Source: Siniperca chuatsi (taxonomy: Eukaryota; Chordata; Actinopteri; Centrarchiformes; Sinipercidae). From it: a stretch of DNA of 64,000 nt. This document shows positions 50,287 to 63,718 of the stretch, piece by piece. The stretch lies in NCBI RefSeq assembly GCF_020085105.1, contig NC_058063.1, positions 22,239,566 to 22,303,565 on the forward strand, given 5' to 3'. The notes under the pieces are model-generated. The model searched no databases. It was not told the origin of the DNA and was given only the letters and a program-made list of their open reading frames with translations. Position numbers and translations under genes: made by a program. Within the stretch, counting starts at the first letter, position 1; every line of letters begins with the position of its first letter.

Positions 50287-50341
<55 letters not shown>
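50287..50341. repeat. (CA)n microsatellite
   Basis: Uninterrupted CA run of about 27 units at the edge of a SINE-like segment. Confidence 0.95.
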
Positions 50342-50344
<3 letters not shown>

Positions 50345-50345
<1 letters not shown>

Positions 50346-50505
50346 GATGGCAGCAAGCTACCATACAAGACACTGGCCTAACCATCAGGAGCAATTTGGG
50401 GTTCACTGTCTTGCCCAAGGGAACTCTGACATGTGAACATGAGGAGCTGGAGATCGAACGGACAACCCACTCTACCTCCTGAGCAACAGCTCCTTCCACA
50501 AAAAA
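50345..50505 (-). mobile_element. tRNA-derived SINE fragment
   Basis: The minus strand near 50490-50440 reads GCTCAGGAGGTAGAG and then GTTCGATCTCC, which look like the A and B boxes of a tRNA-type polymerase III promoter. The downstream unit includes CAATTTGGGG inverted, a phrase also present at 830-840. Confidence 0.6.
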
Positions 50506-50523
50506 GATCTCCAATCCAAAGTC

Positions 50524-53500
50524 TCAGTTTTTCTTGATGTGTGTTAGTCTGTGTTTTGTGAGGTGCTGTAGGAGCCTGAAGCCCCTCTTACATTGTTCAC
50601 ACTCAAAGGGCTTCTCGCCTGTGTGAATGCGTATGTGTTTGGTGAGGTTGCTCTTGTGGTTGAATTGCTTCCCGCACTCTTTACAGTCGTAAGGTTTCTC
50701 CCCCGAATGGATCAGCTGGTGTTTCTTCAAGTTCACAGCCTGGGAAAAACACTTGCCGCACTGGGAGCAGCGATGCGGTTTCCCTGCCGTCTTGCCGCAC
50801 TTGTGACTGCTAAGCTCAGCAAGCTTAGTTAAGTTCTGCCCACACAGGGAGCAGCGTGGTGGTTTCTTCTCGTGAATGGACATGTGTGTTTTCAGAGATG
50901 AGTGATGGGAGTAAGCTTTCCCACACTTGTCACAATTGAATGGTTTCTCCTCCATGTGGCTGCGTTCATGGATGATTAGGTGCTGCAGGAGACGGCAGCT
51001 CTTGCCGCAGTGTGAGCAGCGGTATGGTTTCTCCCCGGTGTGTATCATCTGGTGCTTCTTCAAATTGTTCCTTACGCTGAAGGCCTTGGGGCACAGGGTG
51101 CACTTGAAGGGTTTCTCTCCTGAGTGGGTGTACTGGTGCACTGCCAGTGCGATGTGGATCCTAAACCGCTTTGGACAGAACTTGCACTGATATGGTTTCT
51201 CCCCCGTGTGCACACGTTCGTGTTGCTTCAGTTTCGCCAGCTGCTTGAAGCTTTTTGTACAGTAGCTGCAGCTGTGTGGTCTCTCCTCAGAGTGACTAAG
51301 CATGTGACTTTTGAGGTCTCCTCTCCTGGCGCAGGTCTTGCCACACTGTTCGCATTTAAATGGTTTCTCCCCCGTATGGATCAGCAGGTGCTCCTTCAGA
51401 GTGCCCTCTCTCCCAAACTGCTTCCCGCACACCTCGCAGCTGTAAGATTTCTCCCCCGTGTGGGTGAGGAGGTGCTGCCGGAGGGTGTGCAACAAGTAGA
51501 AGCTCTTGCTGCATTGCTTGCAGGCGTGACATCTCTCGCGTGGAGCCCCTTCAGATATTTCTTTACCCTCACGATTTTCATTGTTCTCTGTGTGAACGCG
51601 CACATGCAGCCTTAAGTGGCATTTAGTCCGGAAAGTCAGGCTGCATTTGTTGCATGAATACATCTCCTGCTCCGTCTGTCCTGACTCTGGCTGGCTCGGT
51701 GCACCTCCTGTCATGCTGCAGTGATGCCGCTGGTGTCTGATGACATTGCTCCTCCTTGAGAAGGATTTCCCACAATGCTCACAGTGGTGATGTCGGGGTT
51801 TGGACACACCTTCCTGCAGGTTCTTCTCCCCTTTGTTTTTAATCGGTTGAGGACGCAGCCGAAGGAGTGGGGGGAAAAAAAGAGAGAGAAAGGAGGAAAG
51901 ACAAATAAAAGTAAAACTTTCTGTCAAAGATCACTCATCCACACTGAGCTGGGATGTACTTTTTGGGAGAAATGAAATGAGCAAGAGTGACTCGTGAATT
52001 TCCTCACAGGGGATAAATCAAGTTGTATCGTATTTTAGATAGATAAGCACAGACTCATCATCCACGCTGCAGCTTTGAAAAGAGAATTATTTAATATTAA
52101 TAATATTCAAAATAGAGCTCCAACATTTAGTCGATTAATCGACTGACAGAAAATTAAGAAGCAACTTTTTTGACAGTTGATTTATCGTTTTGGTCATTTT
52201 TTATAAACATAAAATGGAATAAATTTGATTTGAAAAAATAATCAGTAGATTAACTGATAATTAAATTAAGCATTAGCTGCGACCCTAATTTAAATATTAA
52301 CAGTATAATCCGTTCATACTTTGTAGTTATTTATCTGACTTAAAAAAAATCGCATGGAACATATGAAGCAATGTCGTGGCTTCGGGGGAAATTGTTTGAA
52401 GCACGACTGTGTCCAGCAAGTGGTAATTACAGGATAACGTCACATTGGATTTCCCAAGATGCTTTTGAGTCAGTTGCGTTAGAGACGTCATCATTAGTCG
52501 ACCTGAGCGAACGCAAACAGAATGATACCACAAGCAGGAAATCCGTCTTGTTTTACTTTTGGGATAAAACTCTTTTATATGTTTATATCTGTGACTTGCT
52601 AAGCTGCTGGTCATACCAGACCAAGAAAGGCTGTAGCAGTTAGTAGAAATGATTCATACGTGTTTTATTGCTTATGAATTTAACACTTGATTTAACAGCT
52701 GATCCTGATGACATTAAACAGCTGATCCTGATGACCCTAAAAAACCTGATTGGTTCACCCAAATACCAAAATAAAAAACCCTTTTCCTCACTTACCTCCA
52801 GCAGTACCTGTCCATCAGAGGGTTTTGAGATATCTTGTCTCTGAGGTTTTTGTCTCCAAAACAACAGAATTTAGTTTGTGTTTTTCCTTTGAGAAATCTA
52901 AAAATGTTTATCTATAAAACCACATTTTTCTTTTAACAAAAAGAATCCAAAGTTCTCAAACACAAGCAGACAAACAAGAACTTTGCATAAATAAAATGCA
53001 GTCTAATATTAACAATGTTTTTATTTAAATCAGGAACTATCTGATAAAAGAAAGTATAAATCTTAACAGCCATTTGATGCCATGTTTCCAGTAGTTGACA
53101 GTTTTGAAAACATTTCAGTCAGTACCAAGAAACATACAGAGGTTTGATACGCAGCCCTTCTCGCAGACAAATTACATTTTTCAGATTCAACAGCAATCTC
53201 TCTTTCCAGAGTCAGTGTCGCTCTTATTCTGGACAATCCACAGACCTCGATGTCATCTGAACTATTTAACTAAGTCCTTATTAAAACTAGCATCAAATTT
53301 AAATGTTATAGAAACATTTACCTCCACCTGCGGGCTCAGAGGCTTCTACACCTTCAGCTTTGCGTTGCTCCGGTTTGGCAACGTTACCTGAAGATTTTGC
53401 GTCTGCGCGGTCTGCTTCCTTCTGACGTTCCTCTGAATCACCGCCTGCATCACTGGGCGTGGCTGTTTTGAGGGACTCTGATAGTTCGTAGTCCTGCATG

Positions 53501-54612
53501 AGCCACGTCACCCCGTCTGAGCTGCCACCACCCTCCTGAATCACCATCAGTGTCCCATCGGCCCCCGCGTGACTCGGCTGCAATTCATCCATGTCTTCGG
53601 TTTTAGCTTCCTCCTGGTTGGGGTCTTTGTCGTCAGACTCTGACGCCCCTAGTTCCTCTTTATACAAATTGATCTCTGCTCCGATGTCAATGTCACACCA
53701 GTCTGGCTGCTGGTCCAGCTCCGGGTTTATCATGTCTGCCTCCGACTGCTCGTCTTCCTCATCCAACTCGACCTCGACGCCGGCGTGACTCTGCTCCGCT
53801 GCCACATGGACGACCTGCCTGTTCAGTCCTGGAGCTTTCATGCAGTCCACCAGGCAGACAGACAGCTCCTTCACAGCGAGGACTGAGGGGTGGTCTGCTG
53901 AGTCTGAAGGCAAGACAGGTGGATTTATAAAGCACAATTCATACACTGAGGCAGTTTCAAAGAGTCCGAGTGCAGACAGCATGTTGAGAAAAGAAACTCA
54001 GAAACACAATCTAACAAAGCCATCGCTACTGCAAACCTTCTGCTCACCACGATCAGCGCTCTCTCTCTCTCTCTCTCTCTCAGTGAATGAAAGAACGTAA
54101 ATACATGCGAAAACACAAAATAGTCTCATATTCAGTAATGAAACAGAGCGCACACACACCTCCCCCGCAGCGTTTCAGCACCAGCAAACCGAAGCAGTGA
54201 CGAGTCAGAAACGGTAATAAAATTTAACACTGCTCATAGCATTGCCAAAGAAGAGCTACTTTTTACTAAATTTAAGTAAATTAAAAAACATCTTTATTCC
54301 TGTTTACAGTCATGTGTTAAGTCTGAAGCCCTGACTAGGTATAATTAAAAAGAAAAATGTCAGACTGGACGTTAGCGAGCTCAGATCATATAACAGAAGG
54401 TAAAACACTAAGCAGGGGAAGCCAAAGTGAAAACCTCTTCGGTCCCTGACAGCTGCAGGATCTGAACACGTGACGTTGTGTTTCTTCAGCGGCTCACCTT
54501 CTGGCTCCAGTCTCACAGCTGGTCCCAGGTCTGCTGGTGTCTTCAAGCAGTCCACCAGGTAGACCGACAGCTGTTTGAAGCCCAGCAGAGACAGACTGCT
54601 GGATGACGCCAT
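50524..54612 (-). CDS. C2H2 zinc-finger protein with 14 fingers
   Basis: Exons in coding order are 54612-54498, 53903-53322 and 51830-50524. Phases 1 and 1 agree and give 667 residues. The third exon (residues about 233-667) holds 14 C2H2 units with TGEKP-type linkers. Unit 11 (CSLCGQNLTKL...SSHKC) lacks the second histidine. Presumably a nuclear DNA-binding regulator. Exon 2 codes an acidic linker. Exons 1 and 2 each begin with a related short module, FKQLSVYLVDCLKTP and VKELSVCLVDCMKAP. An open stretch at 52855-52791 with a good donor cannot be spliced in without breaking frame, so it was left out. The family is large and lineage-specific, so no symbol is given. The ATG has context ATCATGG. 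Confidence 0.88.
52120..52290. repeat. Dispersed repeat in zinc-finger gene intron
   Basis: Contains TAGTCGATTAATCGACTGAC, an almost self-complementary phrase, and resembles 29296-29360. Non-coding. Confidence 0.6.
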
Positions 54613-54699
54613 GATTTCCACTGCAGTCAGTCAGAGGTTCATCAACAGACAACAGACCTAAAAGACATGAGATTAACAGTGAATTGTATAAAAAAAACA

Positions 54700-55560
54700 A
54701 AAGCATATAGTCACAGAGAGCATCTTAGAAAGTCTCATATAACGTCCTTCTCTTACTCGTTTTGTTACTCTATCATTATATATTGTTTTTACCTTTTAAC
54801 TTGAAGTGCTGCTCTGTTTTAATAGCATTTATCTTTGCCTCATTTTATCTTTTATTGTGGTGTGAAGCACTTTGTAACATGTGTTTTTAAAAGTGCTATA
54901 TATGATGAAACTAAGCTATATATAATATTTGACTTAACTGTATGCTAGGGGACTGAATGCTATGTCTTTAGTCCATCTGTGAGGCTAACTTTAGCTTAGC
55001 TTAGCAGTTTGTGCCTCTCATGCATTAGCATTACATTCGAGGCACAAACTGGGGCTACCTTTTGTTTTAACAAGTTCCTGTCCACCTTCGCCTGATAAAT
55101 TCTGCCCCGGGTGAAGTTATTGATTCTTCGGAGAAAGACAAACTGTAACTAAACAAAAAGAAAGACATCTTAAGAACTCACCAAACGGAGCTTTTTCCCG
55201 GGCTAACGTTTGAGCCAAACTGCTACTACAGGCGAATATCCGGTTCGAATGAGCATAAATACATTTCCACTGGTGTCTTTTGGCTTCTAGTTGTAAAATA
55301 TATATATATCTGAAGATAAAATTCTGAAAAGCTGGATTAAAACTGAACAAAACGTACGAAAAGCGAAGCCGTGGACGTACTTGAGCGTGCTTGTTTGTTT
55401 GTTTTTCCGGGTTCAGTTGACGGACGGGTTTGTCAACCAATGGGCTCCGAGAAGCTGAAGAGGAGGCGGGTTGTTTTAGAAATTTGGTGCCAATCGCAGT
55501 GTCGCTTGATGACAAGGCGACGTCACCTCATTTAGGACAAACAGAACAGATTCGCGTTTA
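54700..55560 (-). promoter_or_regulatory. Likely 5' flank and untranslated exon of the zinc-finger gene
   Basis: The GC content and CpG density rise at 55180-55560. The minus strand carries GGTGACGTCG near 55518, one base short of a CRE, and CCAAT motifs lie on the plus strand at 55436 and 55493. No TATA box is seen. The first exon and start site cannot be placed exactly. Confidence 0.35.
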
Positions 55561-55779
55561 GCCCTAAATCCTCTAAAGGTTTTTACTTTACTGCCTGTTA
55601 AACACTAATGGCAGCTTAAAATCAGTTGGTTAACGGATTTTATTTGCCTGATATCTCATTTTGTTTCATACACTGTCCAGCTTACATTTTTATTTTACCT
55701 CTGTTTAAATTATATTCTGTTATGTTGACTTTATTCCTGTATTAATTGGTTTTTATTACCCGTTTTCAGTGTTGGACTG

Positions 55780-56140
55780 TAACTGCATTTACTCAAGTAC
55801 AAGCACATTCTGAGCTACTTGTCCTTTGTGTATTTTAATTTAAAGCTACTTTATTCTTCTACTCCAGTACATTTGAGAGAGATATCTTAAGCTACTTTTA
55901 ACACCACTACCTTTATTTCACAGCTATAGTTACTTTTCAGATTAAGATTTCTTATTACACTTTACATAAATATGATGCATTGTTATAGATTAAAATACCC
56001 ATCGACCAAAGTAAATCAAGTTGTAAACATTTGCTGTTATACATCCATCAGTGATAATATTCCAGTAATATATATATATTAATGTATTTTTATAGGCTAC
56101 TGTAGTCTGGCCACTTTTACTTAACGTCTTCCACCGCTGT
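55780..56140. repeat. AAGTAC-rich dispersed repeat, third copy
   Basis: Resembles 18670-19040 and 25045-25170. Non-coding. Confidence 0.6.
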
Positions 56141-56343
56141 TTGTTTTATGTAACACTGGTTTTGATAAGTGACGTAACCTTCAAAAGGCCTACTTTTTTA
56201 GACAAAACAAAATAAGATAAGATGATATAAAATGAGATAATCCTTATTGATCACGCTCTGGGAAATTATTAATGTGTCACAGCAGCAAAAGCAAGACAAT
56301 AACAGATGTATTACATGCTGTAGATAAGTAACCTTAAAAAGAA

Positions 56344-56443
<100 letters not shown>

Positions 56444-56867
56444 GTCGAGGCTTGTGGCAGTTTTTACACATTTTGGCAAGTGAATCAGTTGTTTTAACAC
56501 TTAAATGTGAGTACACAGAGTTGTATTAAGAGTTTTGAGAGAGTTAACTTAGTACTGGCGTATGCATTCAAAATTTCATATCCACAGGTAAAATATGCAC
56601 AACTGGAGTCGTGCATGAAGTCAGTCTTAAGCTATTTTTCAAATATGAATTCTTTACATTATTATCACTTTTTGATTTGTTTTTGTTTGGTTTCATTCCA
56701 TCATAAAACTTTATACACTTCCTGTCCAAATGTGGAACATGGACATGCAAAGACAATACAATAAAATAAACTGCACAAGCAAGATGTTGTGCATAATGCA
56801 TCGAAGCACGCCACAGGAAGTGAACTAAACTTCCTCCCACGGAGCTCCTCCTCCCATCTCTTCTCTT

Positions 56868-57145
56868 TGGGGTGGCGGTAGCTCAGTCCATCAGGACTCG
56901 GCTCGGCTCCAGCATGGACCATTCGACACAGAGGTGGACCGGCAGCAGGAGGGGTGCCAGTCCACCTCCGGGCCCCCGACCCCCTAACCCCTCGGGGGCC
57001 TGCGCTGCGCTGCGGCGACCCATTGCTCTGACATCAACTGCACGTACAGCTTTCTCCTGTGTGTCTGTAATAAAGCACTGATCAGGGTGTGAAGATGAAT
57101 GTCCCCCAAGGGGGATTAATAAATGAATTTTTCTTCTTCTTCTAC
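56868..57145 (+). mobile_element. tRNA-derived SINE
   Basis: Begins GGGGTGGCGGTAGCTCAGTC, a tRNA-like head with an A-box. It has a GC-rich body and ends with AATAAATGAATTTTT and a (CTT)n tail. The open frames across it are SINE sequence, not genes. Confidence 0.75.
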
Positions 57146-60100
57146 ACACCACTAGATGGAGTCACATGATCAGTTTTTGTCCTTTACAGCTGTCATCACC
57201 GAGCTTCCTCCTTAGAGTGGGTTTGATTCAAAGTAATGGTTTGTTATCATTTACGAAATAAACAGTTTAGCTTCATGAGACACAAGTTAAAAAAATGCAG
57301 TAAACAGACCTTCCTTACTCAGATTTGACTTCTGTTTGGATTTGTAAATGTGCAGTCATTTCTTCTGGGGAAGCATCAACACACAACCTGCCACTGTTCA
57401 CATTTAAATAAAGCATCTGTCCACTGTGGCGCCGCAGTGTAACAGCTCACTGCGACACAAACGTTTCTGCGTGGAGATTAAAAAAAGCCTGAAACTGATT
57501 CTGAGCCTCGGAAAGAAAAGACATCTTGAGGGTCCTCGGGCTGATGGCGGATAAAGACTTGAACAATTGATATAACAGTGCAGGACAGATGACACACAGT
57601 CGAGCACAAACACACACACACACACAAATCCACAGACTGAGTCCTTTGAAAATTTGCTCTTTTGAAGTTGAAGACATTTTTAAAGTCCCTTTGAAGTGAC
57701 TTTTTAATGTTATTGGCTTGCGAGCGTCAATTAAATGACTAAATTATTTCAAATTCAAAGCCTAGTCTTTTCTCATATATAATTAATTAATATAAGATGT
57801 AGAATCGCTGGAATAGACTGGGCAGGGGGAGCGAAGGCCAACATCAATATGTCTTTAATCCTCCGAGCTGCTGGAGCACAAATGACTGCAGGGTTGGAGT
57901 TGCACAGGCCGGAAATGCAGCATTTGTGCACATTTGATATTTTCTGGATGGTTTATGGATAAAAAATACATAAAATGGCCCCTTTAAAATGAGTGTGTAG
58001 GTGCAGGAAAGCTCCTAAAACCTGGTGAGTAGAGCGGTGGTTTCTAACCCGGGGGTCAGAGCCCTTCAGGGGGGTCGCGAGATGATTTCTTAGGTAGGAA
58101 AAAAGACAAAACTGCAATCTCGTACACAAAATTAAGTTTGTTTTTCAGCTGTTCGTGTCCTGTGTGAAACTAAAAGTCAGTGTTGACTCGTTTTAACTTA
58201 CGTACATAACTTAACTCAGGTAACTAATGTACCGATTGTTACCCAAACCACGATCTTTTCCTAAACCTAACCAAACTGCCACTGTTTCACAATTTTACAA
58301 GAATACAAGAATGTGGTTTTCATAAATGTCACATATGATATATATTTCACATTTCATATGTGAAAGCATGAATGTAATGTGTTTTGTTGTTGTTGCAGTA
58401 AGGGATAAAAAGTCAGAAAATAATGAAAAAGTGTTTTTTTAAGTTCTCAGAACCCAAAGATGTCTTGTTTTGAAAATGTATCTCCCCAACGGTCGAAATG
58501 TTGTTTTAAAGCCATCTCTACGCTGCTAGGTGGAGATTTCTAAATCCCTTATGTTTTGAATTATTGGTTTTTTGCCTAACACAGTAAACATCAGTTTTTG
58601 ACGACAGTGAAATTTTAAGATATTTAGTCCTTTATTTAGATATGAACTCCTGCACTTCATTGTCTTTTGCATGATTTCATTTCCCCACACACAGGTCTGC
58701 CAGGTGTGTGTATAAGAGAACACACAATTTGACATATTGAGTCTAAAAACATCAGAATCAGCCTTAAAACAGTAAACATGTCATATGTGTCAGTCAATCA
58801 CAGCAGACATCGAGCCTTTATTTGGTTTTGTGGAGTTTCTGATTTATTTCATTTACAGGCAGCAGAGTGAAATTAATGCAGCAACATAGGACAAAGTGAA
58901 AAGTTTGACCTGAGGATGGCGCTATACGAAAAGTCAGGGGATCGCCAACGTTATTGCATTCGATCCTGCGGGGGGATATGAATGCCTGAAACAGATTTCA
59001 TGGCAAATCATCCAACAGTTGTTTTCACTCTGAACCAAACACGTCAACCTCATGGTGGCGCTAGGAGAAAAGACAGAGGATTATCGAAATTGGTGCAATT
59101 CATCCTCTGGGAACCATGAATGCTCGTACCAAATTTCATGACAATCCATCCAACATCTGTTGAGATATTTCAGTCTGGACCAAAGTGGCGCACCAGCCGA
59201 CAGGCGGACATGTCATGCTGCTGGTGCGGCTAAAACTGAGCTGGTTGTTCTGCAGCAGAACGATGAACCTAAATGCTTTGAAGCTCAGCTGGTCCTGTTT
59301 AAGTTCTGTGAAGGAGAACAAGAACAAGAGGCGGAAAGAAATGTTGACTTTCATCAGCGGACATCTTTGGGAGCGTCTGTAAAGGACACACTCTCTGGGA
59401 TGCTGCTGCACTTCTGTATTTCACTCTAAAATGGAGATTGATCGCTTCCTGTGTGGAGAACATTTCCCAGCTGTGTGAACACCAGACTCCTAAAACTCAC
59501 TTTGGCAAACAGAGCAAATCTCCTGCGTCTCAATTAGAGAGGATGATGTTTTAGTAACAGCTCCAGTTTGTGAGTTCATTTTATTTTTACAGAAAACTCT
59601 CCAAACATGTTGGTTTCTGACACAGGGACGCTCCAGTTCGCTTCCTTTTTACATTCTGAGCACGTCAAACTTTTCCTCAGATCTCACTAACTTGCTAAAG
59701 TAGATCAGTACTGATTTCTTGATTCATCAATGTTTTATTATCGCAAAGAACAAGTTCATCATTATCAGAGCCAACAGCGTCGGTTTGTTTTCAAAGTTGG
59801 TGGGGACACAAGGGAATATGTCGAGGAGGCGGGGCAATCAGAGGTCATGCTGTGGTTCATTTTGTAGAAAAAAGGTGAAAGGAGGTTCCTTCACCTAACG
59901 TTCAGGGAACACTGAAAGAACCGGAAACTGTTATCACCTTCATGCCATTAGTCTTGTCTTGCCGGTACCCCAAACACTGTCACTGCAATTTAATACGGTT
60001 TTCTTTTGATCTGACTGAAACATGTTGATATACTTCAGGTTTTGGCTGAACAATGTCCTGTTATCTTTGAGATTCTTAAAACATATTTTACAGGATAACG

Positions 60101-60700
60101 GACTGTTTTGCCTTAAAAACCTTAAATGATATCGCAGATGCCATCAAATTCATAAAAACGTCTGGAGTGCTTCATAAAGGTCCTCTTTGTTCTCTTCTTC
60201 AAACTTACAGCCAACGCCAAACGCATCTGCTGCCCCCGACAAGAGCGCAGAAATGAAAATGTATAATATGATATTAAAATCAAGAACACAAATGAGTCAT
60301 TTGTTCCTAAATTGAGCGCACAAATTAGATTTAATTTTCTCGATGACACCTTCTGTATACCGGCAACCGGATAGCCAACGTTTTTTTATAGCAACGGCAG
60401 CTCCCGCGCGTACGAGAGCGCGACTCGCGTGAGTGTGAACGCAATAACTGTCGTGGACAGTGTGCACACAGCGAGAACGGCACGTCTGAAACTGGCATAA
60501 CTGTGCTGATCGCTCTGACTTGGGACTTGACAGTTTCTGATATTATTTTTTGGACACATTTCAGTTGGAAACAAAAAAGTGTTGGTCAATACCCAGCCCG
60601 AGTAACGAGCACAACAAACAGTTACAAGGAATTACATTCTTCCTTGGCTGTTATTGTGTGTGTAGAGGCTCAACTTTTTGACCTCAATTTCACAAATTCC
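57146..60700. other. Gene-poor region, repeats only
   Basis: No exon or domain was recognised. It includes a dispersed repeat at 58915-59190 (the family at 1380 and 25200) and a short GC-rich, CpG-containing patch at 60395-60490. Confidence 0.45.
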
Positions 60701-60713
60701 CCAGTGGTCATTT

Positions 60714-60761
<48 letters not shown>

Positions 60762-60765
60762 AATA
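60714..60765. repeat. (CA)n microsatellite
   Basis: CA run of about 23 units. A second run lies at 60912-60950. Confidence 0.95.
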
Positions 60766-60908
60766 AACAAACACACAAGCTTTCTTCACCCCTGGTGCCC
60801 TGCAAGATTACAGGTTTACATCCTTCATCATCAAAACCCTTTTACAAGTTAATACCTCAGGTACACATAAGTTACCGGCCTCGGGGAGCCTAGGCCCATT
60901 TTCCAACC

Positions 60909-60911
<3 letters not shown>

Positions 60912-60950
<39 letters not shown>
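60912..60950. repeat. (CA)n microsatellite
   Basis: About 19 CA units. Confidence 0.95.
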
Positions 60951-60954
<4 letters not shown>

Positions 60955-61477
60955 CTGGCAGGTCAGCATTTGCAGTCAAAGTGTCTGGCTGTGGTTTGTG
61001 TGTTCTGGTGAAACCCAGGAGGACTCCAGTCAACCGAGTCTTCGTTTAAAGAGACGTCAACATGTTTGCGGGGAAATGAAGTCCTAGCAGGAAACCTCCT
61101 GTGTCTTCGGATCATGTGAAGAAGACAGTCCAGAGCTCAAAGGTCGCCCTCCTCCTCCATCCCCGTCTTTCTCACCTTCTTTCACGGTTCTCTCACTGAA
61201 GAGAAAGAGTAGAGGAGACGGTGAAGGTGTGTAAGGATGAGCAGATAGCGTAATAATCAATACTATTCAGTGTATTGTACTATTCATCAACATAATAAGC
61301 AGTTCTAAATGTGGGTTCTGTTTGAAAAGCACCTAGAGGTCAGATATCTTTTTAAATTTCAGTACAGAGAATTTCTGTTTATTTTGTAAGAACATTTTGA
61401 CATGCTTGTGTCATATGACGGCCATTTTCCCACCCGTAGAAGCGACCTTTGGCCTCAGCTGGGCTCAGCTGGTAAGT

Positions 61478-61794
61478 CAGTGGCTTCCAACCTTTTTGGC
61501 TTTAAGCAGTATCTACTTGTGACCCTTCATTCCAGGTTAGGACGTAAAGGTGGACGTGAATTGCGAGCAGTTCAACCAAAGAGTGATTTTTCTTTCTCAT
61601 ATTTCTTGTATTGAAGGATTTTGAAAGTTGTGAGTATTTCACAAGAAAAATTCAAACATTTGCGAAAAGTCTGAAAAAGTTAATAAAGTCATTTTGTATA
61701 AAAGAACATTTTCTCTGTCTTTAATCATCTTGTGACACCCCAGATTTGTCTCGTGACCCTTTGGGGGGCCCCAACCCCCAGGTTGGGAACCAGA
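61478..61794. mobile_element. hAT-like MITE
   Basis: The left end, CAGTGGCTTCCAACCTTTTT, and the right end, GGTTGGGAACCAGAG, are near inverted complements, and the core repeats the phrase about TGTGACCC. About 317 bases, no coding capacity. A related phrase occurs at 58040-58085. Target-site duplication not confirmed. Confidence 0.6.
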
Positions 61795-62037
61795 GGTCTC
61801 AGCTGATTAGACAGAGACTTTGTCATGTCCACCTAAACTGGAGCTGATCGCTAACAATAACTTATTATCATGCGCTCACAATTATCATCTTTAAATGCTA
61901 ACATGTACTATGTAACATTTGTGTGTACATGAGCATGATAACATGCTAGTGTTTTTAGCATTTACTTTTAATATTATATGTTAACATGCTGTATTAGCAT
62001 TAATCTGAAACCCCAGCTAGGCTCCTAATTTCAACTC

Positions 62038-62038
62038 T

Positions 62039-62120
<82 letters not shown>
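62038..62120. repeat. (ATCT)n microsatellite
   Basis: About 20 tetranucleotide units, followed by CCTT-rich low-complexity sequence to 62340. Confidence 0.97.
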
Positions 62121-62415
62121 CCTTCCTTCCTTCGTCCATTTCATTTCTCCTTTTGTACTGCCTCTTCCTTCCTTTCCTTTATTAGCTATCATTTCCTGCC
62201 CTCTACCTTTCTCTGTGCACGTTCCTTTCCTTCCTCCTCTTTTGTGTCCATATCTCTTTTGTTCCTCACTTGTTCCTGTCTTTCTCGCTCGCTCTGCCTC
62301 TATCTTTCCTCTCGTCTTGTTTTCTTCTCTTCTCTCTCGCAGCTCCCCACACGGCAGCTAATTGGCTTCCGATGCATATTTAATGTGCAGCCACCCAAAT
62401 CACAGTCTGCCTGCC

Positions 62416-62418
<3 letters not shown>

Positions 62419-62453
<35 letters not shown>
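62419..62453. repeat. (GT)n microsatellite
   Basis: About 17 GT units, with imperfect GT-rich sequence to 62620. Confidence 0.95.
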
Positions 62454-62454
<1 letters not shown>

Positions 62455-63369
62455 CAGTTATATTGAGTTAGTGTGTTGCGTGTCGTTGTGTGAGTGCATG
62501 TCTGAAAATGTGCAAAAATCATGTGTATGTGTGTGTTTGTGTGCTTGTGTTTGTTCTGCTGTTTCACGTAAATGCAGTGTGGGAATGTGTTTCTGTGCAT
62601 CTGCGTGCATGTTTTCGTGTGTAATCTTGTGACAGGAAGTCAATTTGTACTAATCTTTTCTTGCTGCAATCCACACTCCCAGCGGATGCCTTAATGGCTA
62701 ACAGAGAGAGTTGCGTAACAGCAAGTCAGACAGGAGAGTTTGTTGTCCGTTGAAAGTCTCTGTCAAACTGTTTGACGGTGGCACCATTTCATTAAATTCA
62801 CTTGCAGCGTCCAGCAAACTGGGTCACTTGCGTATGTGTTTGTGTATTCTCATACTCATGGGTCCAAATGATCCATAAAAGGGTAGAAACATGAAGACGA
62901 TCTCTGAAGTGAGGACATTTTGCTGCTCCTCACTTCTTTAAAGGAATGGTTCAACAATTTGGGAAATACACTAATTTGCTTTATCTCCAAAAGTGAGATG
63001 AAAAGATCAATATCGACTTTATGTTTGTCTGATCAAAGAATTCTCCACCGATTTAGCTTTGCACTCCTATAACACTGTCAGACTCACAATGGACAGTTTA
63101 AAGAAAAGGATCAAAATCGATGCAGCAGAACCAGAGACATCGGCGTTTTTATTCCACACATTCTTCTTCCTTGTCAAATCCTGGCACCTACATTACTCAC
63201 AAAGCAACTCGACTGCCAGCAGTTCAGCCTGAGATTGGGGTGTGTATGCTAGTAGCAGCTAATGTCGCCTGGAGCCGCTAGCCTGCAGCGGAGACGAGGA
63301 GCCGGCTACAGAGGTCTGCTGAGCTGTGGATTTCCTGAAGCGACAGCAGGGAGAGCTGCTGCCAGAACC

Positions 63370-63528
63370 ACCAAACTCATCAGACTTGGACTCACTGTTC
63401 CTGTGACCTCTTCCACATCAGAAAGGTCTTTCCCAGGCCTGCAGCGTCTGAAAACTTATCCGTGCTCCACGATGGGACGAGGAAGACTTAACGACCTTGT
63501 GGTTTTGAACTGTCACAAAAACCGATGA
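63370..63528 (+). pseudogene. hAT transposase C-terminal remnant
   Basis: The frame ending at 63528 reads LTVPVTSSTSERSF, RLKTY, STMGRGRLNDL and VVLNCHKN. This is the order and spacing of the hAT dimerisation domain at the end of such transposases. The upstream part of the open frame (63262-63370) shows no match, so only the tail survives. Confidence 0.8.
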
Positions 63529-63718
63529 GTTCATCAGGTGCACTGCTGTGCCTTTGGAAATAGCCTGTAGCCAATAGTGAGCGGCTGTGAGTCAGTTCTT
63601 TTTCTTTCTTTTACAGCAGGCTACTCTGTAGGCCAGGCATGTCGTGGGTCAAAATGTGTTTTGCGAATGTATGTGCGTAAATAAGGCATTCATAGTTAAA
63701 TTGTTGGTATCTGTTGCT

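Noticed and set aside
50593-51615. Plus-strand frames opposite the zinc-finger exon
   Set aside because: Antisense shadows of repeated C2H2 units; they have no motifs of their own.
52791-52855. Possible extra exon of the zinc-finger gene (RQKPQRQDISKPSDGQ, good GTAAGT donor)
   Set aside because: Its acceptors give phase 0 or 2, while the upstream exon ends in phase 1. Joining 53322 directly to 51830 keeps frame. It could be a non-coding or alternative exon.
56872-57152. Proline-rich and arginine-rich frames
   Set aside because: They are the GC-rich body of the SINE at 56868-57145.
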